Source: Oscillospiraceae bacterium | GTDB lineage: Bacteria > Bacillota > Clostridia > Oscillospirales > CAG-272 | DNA: 33,252 bases | Direction: 5' to 3' | Assembly (NCBI GenBank): GCA_015063895.1 | Contig: SVTG01000003.1 | Location: 1-33,252, forward strand | In this document: positions 16,501 to 22,934 of the stretch, piece after piece | Layout of the letters: each line of letters begins with the position of its first letter | Position numbering within the stretch: position 1 is the first letter of the stretch | Notes under the pieces: model-generated | What the model saw: only the letters and a program-made list of their open reading frames with translations | What the model was told of the DNA's origin: nothing | The model's database searches: none | Position numbers and translations under genes: made by a program

Positions 16501-17348
16501 AAAGCATACGTGTCAATCCGTTGCACACTTGCAGGAATAATGATCTCCGTCAACTCAGAACAACCATAAAAGGCTTTAGCGCCAATTGACTTTACGCTAC
16601 CGTTTGTTGGAATAATTGCATTTTTACTTCCCCAAACAAGCGTACCGCTTTCCTTTTCGATCAAGCACGTGCCGTTTCCGCCATACAGCGCCTCGTCCAA
16701 TTCCCAATAATAGCCTCGCACCGATACGCTGATCAAATTGCTGCAATTAAAAAAAGAAGACACGTTAATATGGCGAATAGTAAGAGGCAAGGATATGGAA
16801 ATAAGCGCTTCACAATCAGCAAAAGCATAATTCGCTATGCCAACCGTATTCTCTGACAGTACAATACTTTGTACGTCTTTACTGCAACCAATTGCCCAGC
16901 CATTTACATAATCAACATCGCTAGAAGTCCATATCAAGCCATCACAGCCCAAAAATGCATCTCTGCCGATGTAAGTAACCGTTTCGGGAATTTCAATGGC
17001 GGTCAAATTTTTAAAGCCTTGAAAGGCACCGTCGGCAATAAAGGTAACGCCACTTTGAAGAACGACCGTTTTTACACAAAATTTGTCTACTGAGTTTCTC
17101 CACGATTTATATGAAATAGCACGCATACCACAATCATTGAAAATCACCAGCTCACCATCGTCACTCAGAGACCAATGCATCAATTTCTGGGGAACTGCGG
17201 GCCGCTCCTCCCCTTCCTCTTCTTCAACGCTTTCATCAGGCGGCATAGGCGGCTCATCTGCCACATCAGACTCAAGTGCCATCACGGGAATACTTAAAAT
17301 CACACACATTGCTGCGACTAATGCAATCAATAATAAAACCCGTTTCAT
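13527..17348 (-). CDS. BspA-type leucine-rich-repeat surface protein with Cys-rich C-terminal repeats
   Basis: 1,273-residue exported protein. A signal peptide (MKRVLLLIALVAAMCVILS) is followed by an acidic Pro/Glu-rich stretch, then a long BspA-like (LRR_5) region of about 23-residue units with AFxGCxxL...IPxxVxxIGxxAF patterns to about residue 680. After this come modules pairing CxCG or CVDCG with HxxG..W, including near-identical 67-residue copies. The end is one hydrophobic helix followed by FRKRRLI. No LPxTG sorting motif is visible, so a membrane anchor is likely. Related proteins act in adhesion; no function is proven here. ATG at 17348 has GGAGGTG 7 nt upstream, in preference to 17384. 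Its DNA looks more AT-rich than its neighbours, which may indicate transfer. It has its own consensus promoter and terminator. Confidence 0.9.
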   Translation of the reverse strand: MKRVLLLIALVAAMCVILSIPVMALESDVADEPPMPPDESVEEEEGEERPAVPQKLMHWSLSDDGELVIFNDCGMRAISYKSWRNSVDKFCVKTVVLQSGVTFIADGAFQGFKNLTAIEIPETVTYIGRDAFLGCDGLIWTSSDVDYVNGWAIGCSKDVQSIVLSENTVGIANYAFADCEALISISLPLTIRHINVSSFFNCSNLISVSVRGYYWELDEALYGGNGTCLIEKESGTLVWGSKNAIIPTNGSVKSIGAKAFYGCSELTEIIIPASVQRIDTYAFSECAQLVRVVFESQSALRTIEAYAFSDCVMLSDIVLPSGVDFIGYAAFWGCVALSDFAVPYGLVCLEGYAFHGCVALQEIALSLNAVQIDASAWWGCRSLSSITVNAHNPVYRSIDNCLITNSGTLLLGCQNSIIPAGVTAIGEYAFYNCAGLLQVSIPASVVEIHPTAFRGCSRVEQINVSAGNTVYQGDANCLVDIAEKTLLLGCENSIIPSNGSVIRIGAYAFYGCEELTNIAIPATVNEISFRAFEACIGLESISFESGEQPMRIMARGFALCESLQVLSFPRQVQRIQEDAFYGCTSLWKVGFAPDSILSYIAYGAFYDCVNLRVIIFPAQLSDLGYGAFIGCTSLNTVYVQSAAMLQAAEQERVSVSFLGQTNTICVAQDLEVPQMLREAYPFVDAVTYQGVSYDVYSVHEHEGAWEKHGDILYQQSCDEGCVIYSDHLFGEWEIHSASHHAASCECGAVIYELHSYGEWEPYTETQHKKVCLCGHEMYSGHVYEAPQQYDEAQHVQRCECGAVKYEAHNWSTWNSKNDMQHKRECACGASEVGAHSWNDGEITTPATHIVEGVKTYTCVDCTKTKTEVVERIPEHNYGVWEIYSEEQHQKTCECGDIVYAEHIHGEWSVFEQDPTMVHKKECVCGHVVYADHASSEWLVSSEMHHKKVCVDCGYILQMKAHIWGVGEITTPATHTTEGVRTYTCVDCGETRTEAVDKTPVHSFGGWQKDSATHHKRDCACGEVERVAHAWNSGEITTPATHTAEGVKTYTCVDCGETRTEAVDKTPVHSFGGWQKDSATHHKRDCACGEVERVAHAWNSGEITTPATHTAEGVKTYTCVDCGETRTEAVDKTPAHSFGEWQKDSATHHKRSCACGEVEHVAHAWNYGEITTPATHTAEGVKTYTCVDCGAEILQSLEKSDAHQYGEWAVVKEATTKEAGIKERSCVCGQKETEEIPQLDNIEIAAIASAGGGVTAVGGGFALWWFIFRKRRLI
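13790..14465 (-). repeat. 201-bp in-frame tandem repeats inside the LRR protein gene
   Basis: The same segment recurs with exact 201-bp spacing: equivalent bases fall at 13801, 14002, 14203 and, more diverged, 14404. The copies starting near 14002 and 14203 differ by only a few bases, mostly silent. Each encodes 67 residues with a CACGE module and a TYTCVDCGE module. The period keeps the reading frame, so copy number can change without breaking the gene. Confidence 0.9.
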
Positions 17349-17400
17349 ATATTTCACCTCCGCAAACCGAAATAACGCTTTCACTATGTTATTTGATGCA

Positions 17401-17429
17401 ATTATATCGTATTATATACGGTATGTCAA
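17401..17429 (-). promoter_or_regulatory. Consensus sigma-A promoter for the LRR protein gene
   Basis: TTGACA (17424-17429), 17-bp spacer and TATAAT (17401-17406) on the minus strand, 53 nt from the start codon. Confidence 0.87.
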
Positions 17430-17471
17430 GCGTTTTTAAGTATTTAATGTTGTAATAAGAGGTGATGTATA

Positions 17472-17489
17472 ATATACAATATTGTATAT
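17472..17489. promoter_or_regulatory. 18-bp perfect palindrome upstream of the XRE regulator, candidate operator
   Basis: ATATACAATATTGTATAT reads identically on both strands and overlaps a TATAAT (17468-17473) that may be the -10 box of the regulator. Its place directly upstream of a small HTH gene is typical of an autoregulatory operator. No good -35 box is seen 16-18 bp upstream of the TATAAT. Confidence 0.55.
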
Positions 17490-17520
17490 ACCCCCTTTTT
17501 GAAAGGAGTGAACGTAATAC

Positions 17521-17832
17521 TTGCGCGCAGAAAACTTTGCCCTTCGTTTAGCACGATTGCGCACGCAAAAAGGCGTATCCGCACGTGATATGAGCCTGTC
17601 TATCGGTCAAAATGCCAGTTATATCAACACCATTGAAAGCGGCAAGGCTCTCCCCTCTCTGACCGTATTTTTTTACATCTGCGAATATCTCGGCGTCACC
17701 CCCCGCGATTTTTTTGACGAAGACATCAAAAACCCGGAGGGCTTGAACAGCCTCATACAAGATTTGTCGCAGCTGGATGATAGCCAACTTCAAAGCCTTT
17801 CGGTTATAGTAAAAGGACTTATAAAAAAGTAA
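17521..17832 (+). CDS. XRE-family helix-turn-helix regulator with TTG start
   Basis: 103-residue protein with an XRE/Cro-type HTH over about residues 5-62: FALRLARLRTQKGVSARDMS, then SIGQNASYINTIESGKALPS as the helix-turn-helix, then FFYICEYLGVTPRDFF. A short Leu/Ser-rich helical tail follows. The start is TTG, with GAAAGGAG about 12 nt upstream; an in-frame stop just before it (17515-17517) rules out a longer form, and the next ATG would remove the first HTH helix. It may regulate itself and perhaps the divergent LRR gene whose promoter is less than 50 bp from the palindrome; this is inference. No toxin partner is adjacent. Confidence 0.87.
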   Translation: MRAENFALRLARLRTQKGVSARDMSLSIGQNASYINTIESGKALPSLTVFFYICEYLGVTPRDFFDEDIKNPEGLNSLIQDLSQLDDSQLQSLSVIVKGLIKK

Positions 17833-17836
17833 TAAC

Positions 17837-17869
17837 AAAAAGGCCGAGGTCTGTGACCTCGGCCTTTTT
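17837..17869. terminator. Bidirectional terminator between the XRE and SGNH genes
   Basis: AAAAAGGCCGAGGTC pairs perfectly with GACCTCGGCCTTTTT around a TGT loop, between two convergent genes. Confidence 0.9.
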
Positions 17870-17886
17870 GTATTTATAGCGATCAA

Positions 17887-18546
17887 TTAAAAATTCTTCA
17901 GCTCATCCTTTAAGATCTCGCGCCAGAAATCGGCGTAAATATCGTAGCCCTGCTGGTTATAGTGCACGCCGTCCTCCACGAAAATATCCGTGCGGCGCAA
18001 GGGCTTGTAATTAAACCTATCCACGTAAACGCAGCGCGGCGTGCTCGCAGCGAACTCCTGCAGCCAGCCGTTATACTCCTCAACAGAGGGGATGCCGCCT
18101 GTCTCGATCGTTTTCGGGCCTACACCGGAGCCCTCCAAATAAATGCGCAGATCGGGGAAATCGGTCAAAGCATACGCCAGCACGCGCTGTGCGAGCTCCC
18201 AGTTTTCCTCCTTCGTGTAGCCCATAGCCTTACCGTTGCCGAACGACGGGCTGTAAACCAGCACGGCGGGCTTCAAGGGGCGCACCATACGGTCGTAATA
18301 ATACAGCTGATGCTCCGCGCAGCTTGAGCCAAAGCCGCGATTGATGCAGCAGGGCTTGCCGCTGGCACCCACGATCACCTCGTGCAGAGGGGTATGATCC
18401 CAGCGCGCGCTCCAGCGCGTGAAATTCGAGGGGCCGTAAAAGACGATCTGACCGGTTTTTGCCTCCTCAGCCTCACACCGACGCACGGCCTCCTCCATTG
18501 AACTCTTCCAGATATCAATGTACTGTAATCCAACACGAACGGGCAT
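17887..18546 (-). CDS. SGNH/GDSL-type hydrolase with GPS in place of GDS
   Basis: 219-residue protein with an SGNH-hydrolase layout: block I IVFYGPSNFTRW with the candidate nucleophile Ser40, block II NRGFGSS (70-75), block III region YSPSFGNGKAMG (Asn104), and block V EDGVHYNQQGYDIYA with Asp192 and His195. The family cleaves esters, often acetyl groups on sugars. The Asp before the catalytic Ser is replaced by Pro, which occurs in some branches. No signal peptide, so it is probably cytoplasmic. AAAGGAG lies 8 nt before the start. It follows proB by 48 nt on the same strand with no terminator and may be cotranscribed. The substrate is unknown. Confidence 0.8.
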   Translation of the reverse strand: MPVRVGLQYIDIWKSSMEEAVRRCEAEEAKTGQIVFYGPSNFTRWSARWDHTPLHEVIVGASGKPCCINRGFGSSCAEHQLYYYDRMVRPLKPAVLVYSPSFGNGKAMGYTKEENWELAQRVLAYALTDFPDLRIYLEGSGVGPKTIETGGIPSVEEYNGWLQEFAASTPRCVYVDRFNYKPLRRTDIFVEDGVHYNQQGYDIYADFWREILKDELKNF

Positions 18547-18594
18547 AGCATTTTCTCCTTTGACCCATATACGGTATTAAAATTTCATGCTTAC

Positions 18595-19383
18595 TTACTG
18601 CTTTTGCGCCGCAAAATACGTGCCGATCTCCTTGCCGTCAAAGAGGTCGTAAAGCACGTGCGGATCCTCACCGTTTAGAATAAACATCGGGATCCCCGCT
18701 TCCGTCACAGTCCTTGCCGCCTCCAGCTTGGTGGCCATGCCGCCAGTGCCGCGCGCGGTGCCCGCGCCCCCTGCCATTGCCAGCACGTCCTCGTCGATCT
18801 TTTCAACACGGGCAATGCGCCTTGCCGCAGGATTTTTGCGCGGATCGCTGTCGTAAAGTCCTCCTACGTCAGAAAGATTGATCAGGAGATCGGCGTGACA
18901 GACCAACGCAACGTAAGCCGAAAGCGTATCATTACCGCCGAAATTCAGCTCGGTCGTGGAGATACAGTCATTCTCGTTCACGATCGGCACACAGCCCATT
19001 TCAAGCAGCGTTTCAAAGGTATCCTCTGCCGCCGCACGGCGCACGGGGTTATCGATCACATCCTTGGTCAGCAGCATTTGCGCCACGGTGTGCCCGTAAT
19101 CCGAGAAAAAGCGCGAATAGATCTTCATCAGCTCGCTTTGCCCGACTGCGGCCATTGCCTGCTTTTCCTTGGTGCAAGTAGGACGGTGCGTGCCAAGGCG
19201 CGCCACACCCGCGCTGACCGCACCCGAGGAGACCAGCACGATCTCCTTGCCGGCATTTTTGAAATCAGAGAGTATTTTTACCAGTGCTTCAATGCGGCGC
19301 AGATTGAGATGCCCCTCCTCGTGCGTCAAGGTGGAGGTGCCGATCTTTACAACGAAGCGTCGCACGTTTTGTAACGTTGACAT
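18595..19383 (-). CDS. proB: Glutamate 5-kinase (short form, no PUA domain)
   Basis: 262-residue amino-acid kinase catalysing ATP-dependent phosphorylation of glutamate, the first step of proline synthesis. It has the N-terminal VVKIGTSTL, LVSSGAVSAG (about 51-60), PIVNENDCIS, FGGNDTLSA, DVGGLYDSDP and the C-terminal GTGGMATKLEAA, all hallmarks of glutamate 5-kinase. The E. coli enzyme has an extra C-terminal PUA domain of about 100 residues; this one ends after the kinase domain, as in many Firmicutes. The usual partner proA is not adjacent. The ribosome binding site AAAGGA is about 12 nt upstream. Confidence 0.95.
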   Translation of the reverse strand: MSTLQNVRRFVVKIGTSTLTHEEGHLNLRRIEALVKILSDFKNAGKEIVLVSSGAVSAGVARLGTHRPTCTKEKQAMAAVGQSELMKIYSRFFSDYGHTVAQMLLTKDVIDNPVRRAAAEDTFETLLEMGCVPIVNENDCISTTELNFGGNDTLSAYVALVCHADLLINLSDVGGLYDSDPRKNPAARRIARVEKIDEDVLAMAGGAGTARGTGGMATKLEAARTVTEAGIPMFILNGEDPHVLYDLFDGKEIGTYFAAQKQ

Positions 19384-19409
19384 ATTTTTGAAATTCCTTT
19401 AAAAAGTAT

Positions 19410-19438
19410 TTGAAAAATTACAAGATTTGTATTATAAT
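19410..19438 (+). promoter_or_regulatory. Sigma-A promoter for the zapA-U32-SGNH operon
   Basis: TTGAAA (19410-19415), 17-bp spacer, TATAAT (19433-19438). It lies back to back with the proB promoter, so the two polymerases probably compete. Confidence 0.75.
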
Positions 19439-19441
19439 AGA

Positions 19442-19470
19442 ATTATACTCTAAAAATTCCCTTTTCGCAA
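19442..19470 (-). promoter_or_regulatory. Probable promoter for proB
   Basis: On the minus strand TTGCGA (19465-19470), 17-bp spacer, TATAAT (19442-19447). A second TATAAT-like box is nearby, so the exact start site is uncertain. Confidence 0.6.
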
Positions 19471-19496
19471 GGGCATTTTGAAAAAAGGAGGCTCTT

Positions 19497-20234
19497 ATGC
19501 GACAAAAATTTTCCATCACCGTAGCCGACGTAACCATGAACATTATCTGCGACGAAACGGGCGAGACCGTTGACGCCGCCGTATCCGAGCTTGACACACA
19601 AATCAAAACCCTGACCTCTACGGCAGGTCACGCCTGCACAAAGACCGAAGCGGCGTTGCTTTGTGCCCTTGATTACAGCACGCGCTGCATGCATTTAAAG
19701 GAGCGTGTGCAGGAGCTGGAGAACTACGTAAGCGAGGCCGATCCCACGGGTGACACGTACGAGGCAAGTCTGCTGCGTGGCGAAAACGAAAATCTGCGCG
19801 CACAGCTGGCTGTCAGCCGCGGCGAATACGATGCGCTCCTGCAGGATAATGCCACGCTGTTCCAGTTAAACGCCAAGCTGGTGCGCCAGAACGGTGAGGC
19901 CAATGCCCGTGCCGACCGCATGCACGACCAGGTGCTTTCCATTCTCACCGAGGTGCGCGAGCTGCGCGAAAAGCTGACCGCTATGTGTGTGGAGACCCGT
20001 GCCCCCTCGGCATCTTACTCCGCGTATGAGGAGGAGCCCGCCATTGAAGTGACCCCTGCCGAGCAGCAGGTCACGCGCAAATACGAGCAAATGGATCTTG
20101 ACGAGATCCTGAATACCGCCCCCAAGGGTGGCCGCCCCACGCCCCCTACCGCCCCGCTGCTGGATGCCACGGGTGATGAGGATACGCCGCCAAGCATCTC
20201 CGACGTGCTTGATTTTAATACGGGCGCACAATGA
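19497..20234 (+). CDS. zapA: ZapA-like cell division protein with long coiled-coil extension
   Basis: 245-residue protein. Residues 1-95 match ZapA, the FtsZ-ring-associated protein: an N-terminal beta strand (KFSITVADVTMNIIC), then the DETGETVDAAVSELDTQIK helix and a CALDYS helix. Unlike ordinary ZapA of about 90-110 residues, the coiled coil continues to about residue 170 and is followed by a low-complexity acidic/Pro-rich tail. AAGGAGG sits just before the ATG. It shares an ATGA overlap with the U32 peptidase gene; this zapA-U32 pairing is common in Firmicutes. A division role is inferred from the N-terminal domain only. Confidence 0.85.
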   Translation: MRQKFSITVADVTMNIICDETGETVDAAVSELDTQIKTLTSTAGHACTKTEAALLCALDYSTRCMHLKERVQELENYVSEADPTGDTYEASLLRGENENLRAQLAVSRGEYDALLQDNATLFQLNAKLVRQNGEANARADRMHDQVLSILTEVRELREKLTAMCVETRAPSASYSAYEEEPAIEVTPAEQQVTRKYEQMDLDEILNTAPKGGRPTPPTAPLLDATGDEDTPPSISDVLDFNTGAQ

Positions 20235-22228
20235 TGAAAAAGCCCTTGCCCGAGCTACTGGCTCCCGCAGGTACCCCCAAGGCGCTGGCTGCCGCGATCG
20301 AAGGGGGGGCCGATGCGGTTTATTTCGGCGGTCCTGCCTTCAATGCGCGTATGCGCGCGCAAAACTTTACAGGTGATACGATGCGCGAAAGCATCGCGCT
20401 TTGCCACGCCTTCGGCGTGCGCGCCTACGTCACCCTGAACACCCTTGTCACCGACCGCGAGCTCCCTGCCTTCGTGGCCGCGGCACGCGAAGCAGTTGAG
20501 GCCGGGGCAGACGCGCTGATCGTTGCCGATCTTGGCGGCGCCGCCGCCATACACCGCGCAATGCCAAGCGTAGAATTGCACGCCTCCACGCAAGCCTCGG
20601 GACACGCAAGCGCGGCCGCACACGAATTAAAGGCGCTCGGCTTTTCCCGCATGGTGCTGGCACGCGAGGCGAGCGCCGACAACGTGCGTGAATTTGTAAA
20701 GAATTGCGGCATGGAGACCGAGGTGTTTGTGCACGGTGCGCTTTGCGTATCGCACTCGGGGCAATGTCTGTTTTCCTCGCTGGTCGGCGGACGCAGCGGC
20801 AACCGCGGCGAGTGCGCACAGCCCTGCCGCCTGCCCGACAGGAGCGGTGGCTATCCGCTTTCCTTGAAGGATCTGTCGCTGGCGCGTCACGTACCCCAAC
20901 TTATTGATATGGGCGTCCATTCCCTGAAGATCGAGGGGCGCCTGAAATCCCCCGAATACGTGCGCGACGTCGTGCGCATCTGGCGGCGCCTATTAGATGA
21001 GCGCCGTGCCGCCACCGATGCTGAAATGAAGGAGCTTGCCGCCATCTTCTCGCGCGACGGCTTCACCGACGGTTATTTTACCGAAAGGATCGGCAAAAAT
21101 ATGCTGGGCGTGCGGCGCGAATCCGATAAAGAGGAGAGCCGCGCAGCCACCCCCTTCACGGCACTCACACGCCGCGTGCCGCTTCGTATGCACTTTATCA
21201 TGCACGAGGGCACCCCCGCGGTACTGACGGTAACAGCAAACGGACAAAGCGTTACCGTTACGGGTGAGGTGCCCGTCGCCGCACACACCGCCCCGATGGG
21301 GGAATCTGACGTCAAAGAAAAGCTGGGACGCCTTGGCGGCACCCCTTATGAGCTGACCGCCTTTACCGCCGATATCGGGGAGGGGGTGCTTCTGCCCGTA
21401 TCACGGCTGAACGCCCTGCGCCGCGCGGCCTTGGCGGCGCTTTCAGAAGCAAAAAGCCCACACACGTATGAAAATATCAGCTATACGCTCCCAAAACTAA
21501 GAGGGACGCGCATCAAGCGCCCCACGGCAAGATTTCAGCATGCAGCGCAGATCCCCGACGAGGCGCGCGCGTGGTTTGAGCATATCTATTTGCCGCTCGC
21601 GGACTATGAGCCTATCGCCGACGGGGTCATATTGCCTGCCGTTATTTTTGACAGTGAGCGCGACGGCATACGCAAAGCACTGACCGAGGCCGCCAAAAGG
21701 GGCGCAAAGCACGCGCTGGTCGGCAATATCGGCCATCTTTCCCTTGCGTCGGAGGCGGGGCTGATACCGCACGGCGATTTCCGCCTCAACGTCACCAACA
21801 GCGAGACTCTGGCCTTCTTGCTTGAAAAGGGCCTTACGGACGTACTGCTTTCCCCCGAGCTGACGCTGCCCCAGCTGCGCGATATCGGTGGCCCCACCGA
21901 TGCCATTATCTATGGCCGCATTCCGCTGATGACGCTTGAAAAGTGCGTGGGACGCGAGCTCGGCGGCTGTGACGCCTGCCACGCAGGCACGCTCACACTC
22001 ACCGACAGACGCGGCGAGAAATTTCCCGTTTTGCGCGAAGCACCGCACCGCAGCATCATTGTCAACAGCCGCCCGACGGGTATGAGCGACAAGCACCGGG
22101 AGCTGCTGGGCGCAGGGCTTGTCGGCGGACACTTCATTTTTACCACAGAAACAAAAAAAGCGGTCCTTGATGTCATGACCGCCTACCGTGAGGGGCGGCC
22201 CCTCAGCGGCCCCGTCAGAAGAATTTAG
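20231..22228 (+). CDS. U32-family peptidase / RNA hydroxylation factor with DUF3656-like C-terminus
   Basis: 665-residue long-form U32 protein. The N-terminal half is a TIM-barrel U32 domain with LPELLAPAGTPKALAAAIEGGADAVYFGG, HASTQASGHA and the four conserved cysteines Cys172, Cys179, Cys195 and Cys199 in CVSHSGQC...GECAQPC, followed by SLKDLSL and SLKIEGRLKSPEYV. The C-terminal half holds a DUF3656-like domain and a second conserved region. Members are annotated as collagenase-like peptidases, but characterised E. coli relatives (TrhP, RlhA) are needed for hydroxylation of RNA bases; the cysteine set fits that group. Starts are ATG-ATG at 20231/20234; the first gives the 4-nt overlap with zapA. 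Confidence 0.92.
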   Translation: MMKKPLPELLAPAGTPKALAAAIEGGADAVYFGGPAFNARMRAQNFTGDTMRESIALCHAFGVRAYVTLNTLVTDRELPAFVAAAREAVEAGADALIVADLGGAAAIHRAMPSVELHASTQASGHASAAAHELKALGFSRMVLAREASADNVREFVKNCGMETEVFVHGALCVSHSGQCLFSSLVGGRSGNRGECAQPCRLPDRSGGYPLSLKDLSLARHVPQLIDMGVHSLKIEGRLKSPEYVRDVVRIWRRLLDERRAATDAEMKELAAIFSRDGFTDGYFTERIGKNMLGVRRESDKEESRAATPFTALTRRVPLRMHFIMHEGTPAVLTVTANGQSVTVTGEVPVAAHTAPMGESDVKEKLGRLGGTPYELTAFTADIGEGVLLPVSRLNALRRAALAALSEAKSPHTYENISYTLPKLRGTRIKRPTARFQHAAQIPDEARAWFEHIYLPLADYEPIADGVILPAVIFDSERDGIRKALTEAAKRGAKHALVGNIGHLSLASEAGLIPHGDFRLNVTNSETLAFLLEKGLTDVLLSPELTLPQLRDIGGPTDAIIYGRIPLMTLEKCVGRELGGCDACHAGTLTLTDRRGEKFPVLREAPHRSIIVNSRPTGMSDKHRELLGAGLVGGHFIFTTETKKAVLDVMTAYREGRPLSGPVRRI

Positions 22229-22246
22229 CAAGCAAGGAGGATCATC

Positions 22247-22891
22247 ATGCAGGATATCTTACAGGGCAAGACCCTTGTCGCTATGGGTGACTCATTAATT
22301 TACGGCAACAAGCTCGGCAACGAAGCCACCTGGCCCAATCTGCTCGGCAAAAAATGTGGCATGACGGTATACAATTTCGGCAAAAACGGCAACCCCATTG
22401 CCAAGCAGGAGCGCGAGCCGCAGCAGATCCCGATGTGCGTGCGCTATGTCGATCTGCCCGATCACGCCGACTACGTCGTGGTGCTGGGCGGTGCAAACGA
22501 CCGCCGTCTGCGCGTGCCGATCGGCGCCAACGACAGCGACGATCTCTACACCTTCAAGGGTGCACTCAACGCCCTGATCGCGGGCTTGACAAAAAAATAC
22601 CCCAAGGCGAAGCTCCTGTTTATGACCAACTATAACCGCTACCCCGAGATCAATGAGCTGGGGCTTTCGGATATCGATTACGTCGTTGCCATGCAGGAGA
22701 TCTGCCGCAAATGGGCCATTCCCTGCTTTGATAACTACCACGAAAGCGGCATTTCGTTCCAAAACCCCTCTCAGCTTGCCTGGATGGACGAGGCGCTTAC
22801 CCTGGGGCTCGACGGCCCGAACCGTCATTTCTCCAAGGAGGCCTACGAATGGCTGCTCCCCAAATACGAGGCGCTGCTGCGCGGACTTTGA
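22247..22891 (+). CDS. SGNH/GDSL-type hydrolase
   Basis: 214-residue hydrolase with clear SGNH blocks: block I LVAMGDSLIYG with nucleophile Ser16, block II around Gly45-Asn47 in NFGKNG, block III VVLGGANDRR with Gly82 and Asn84, and a C-terminal LDGPNRHFSKEAY. Here Asp189 and His194 are separated by four residues, not by the usual two. No signal peptide, so cytoplasmic. Expected to remove ester-linked groups from carbohydrates or lipids, exact substrate unknown. It follows the U32 gene by 18 nt with GCAAGGAGG before the ATG and ends at a strong terminator, so it is the last gene of this operon. Its sequence is clearly different from the SGNH protein at 17887. Confidence 0.85.
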   Translation: MQDILQGKTLVAMGDSLIYGNKLGNEATWPNLLGKKCGMTVYNFGKNGNPIAKQEREPQQIPMCVRYVDLPDHADYVVVLGGANDRRLRVPIGANDSDDLYTFKGALNALIAGLTKKYPKAKLLFMTNYNRYPEINELGLSDIDYVVAMQEICRKWAIPCFDNYHESGISFQNPSQLAWMDEALTLGLDGPNRHFSKEAYEWLLPKYEALLRGL

Positions 22892-22892
22892 T

Positions 22893-22926
22893 AAAAAAAC
22901 GCCCCTCCGTGGAGGGGCGTTTTTTT
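22893..22926. terminator. Bidirectional terminator between the SGNH gene and gatB
   Basis: AACGCCCCTCC pairs with GGAGGGGCGTT around a GT loop, with A and T runs on either side, between convergent genes. Confidence 0.92.
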
Positions 22927-22934
22927 ATACCGTT

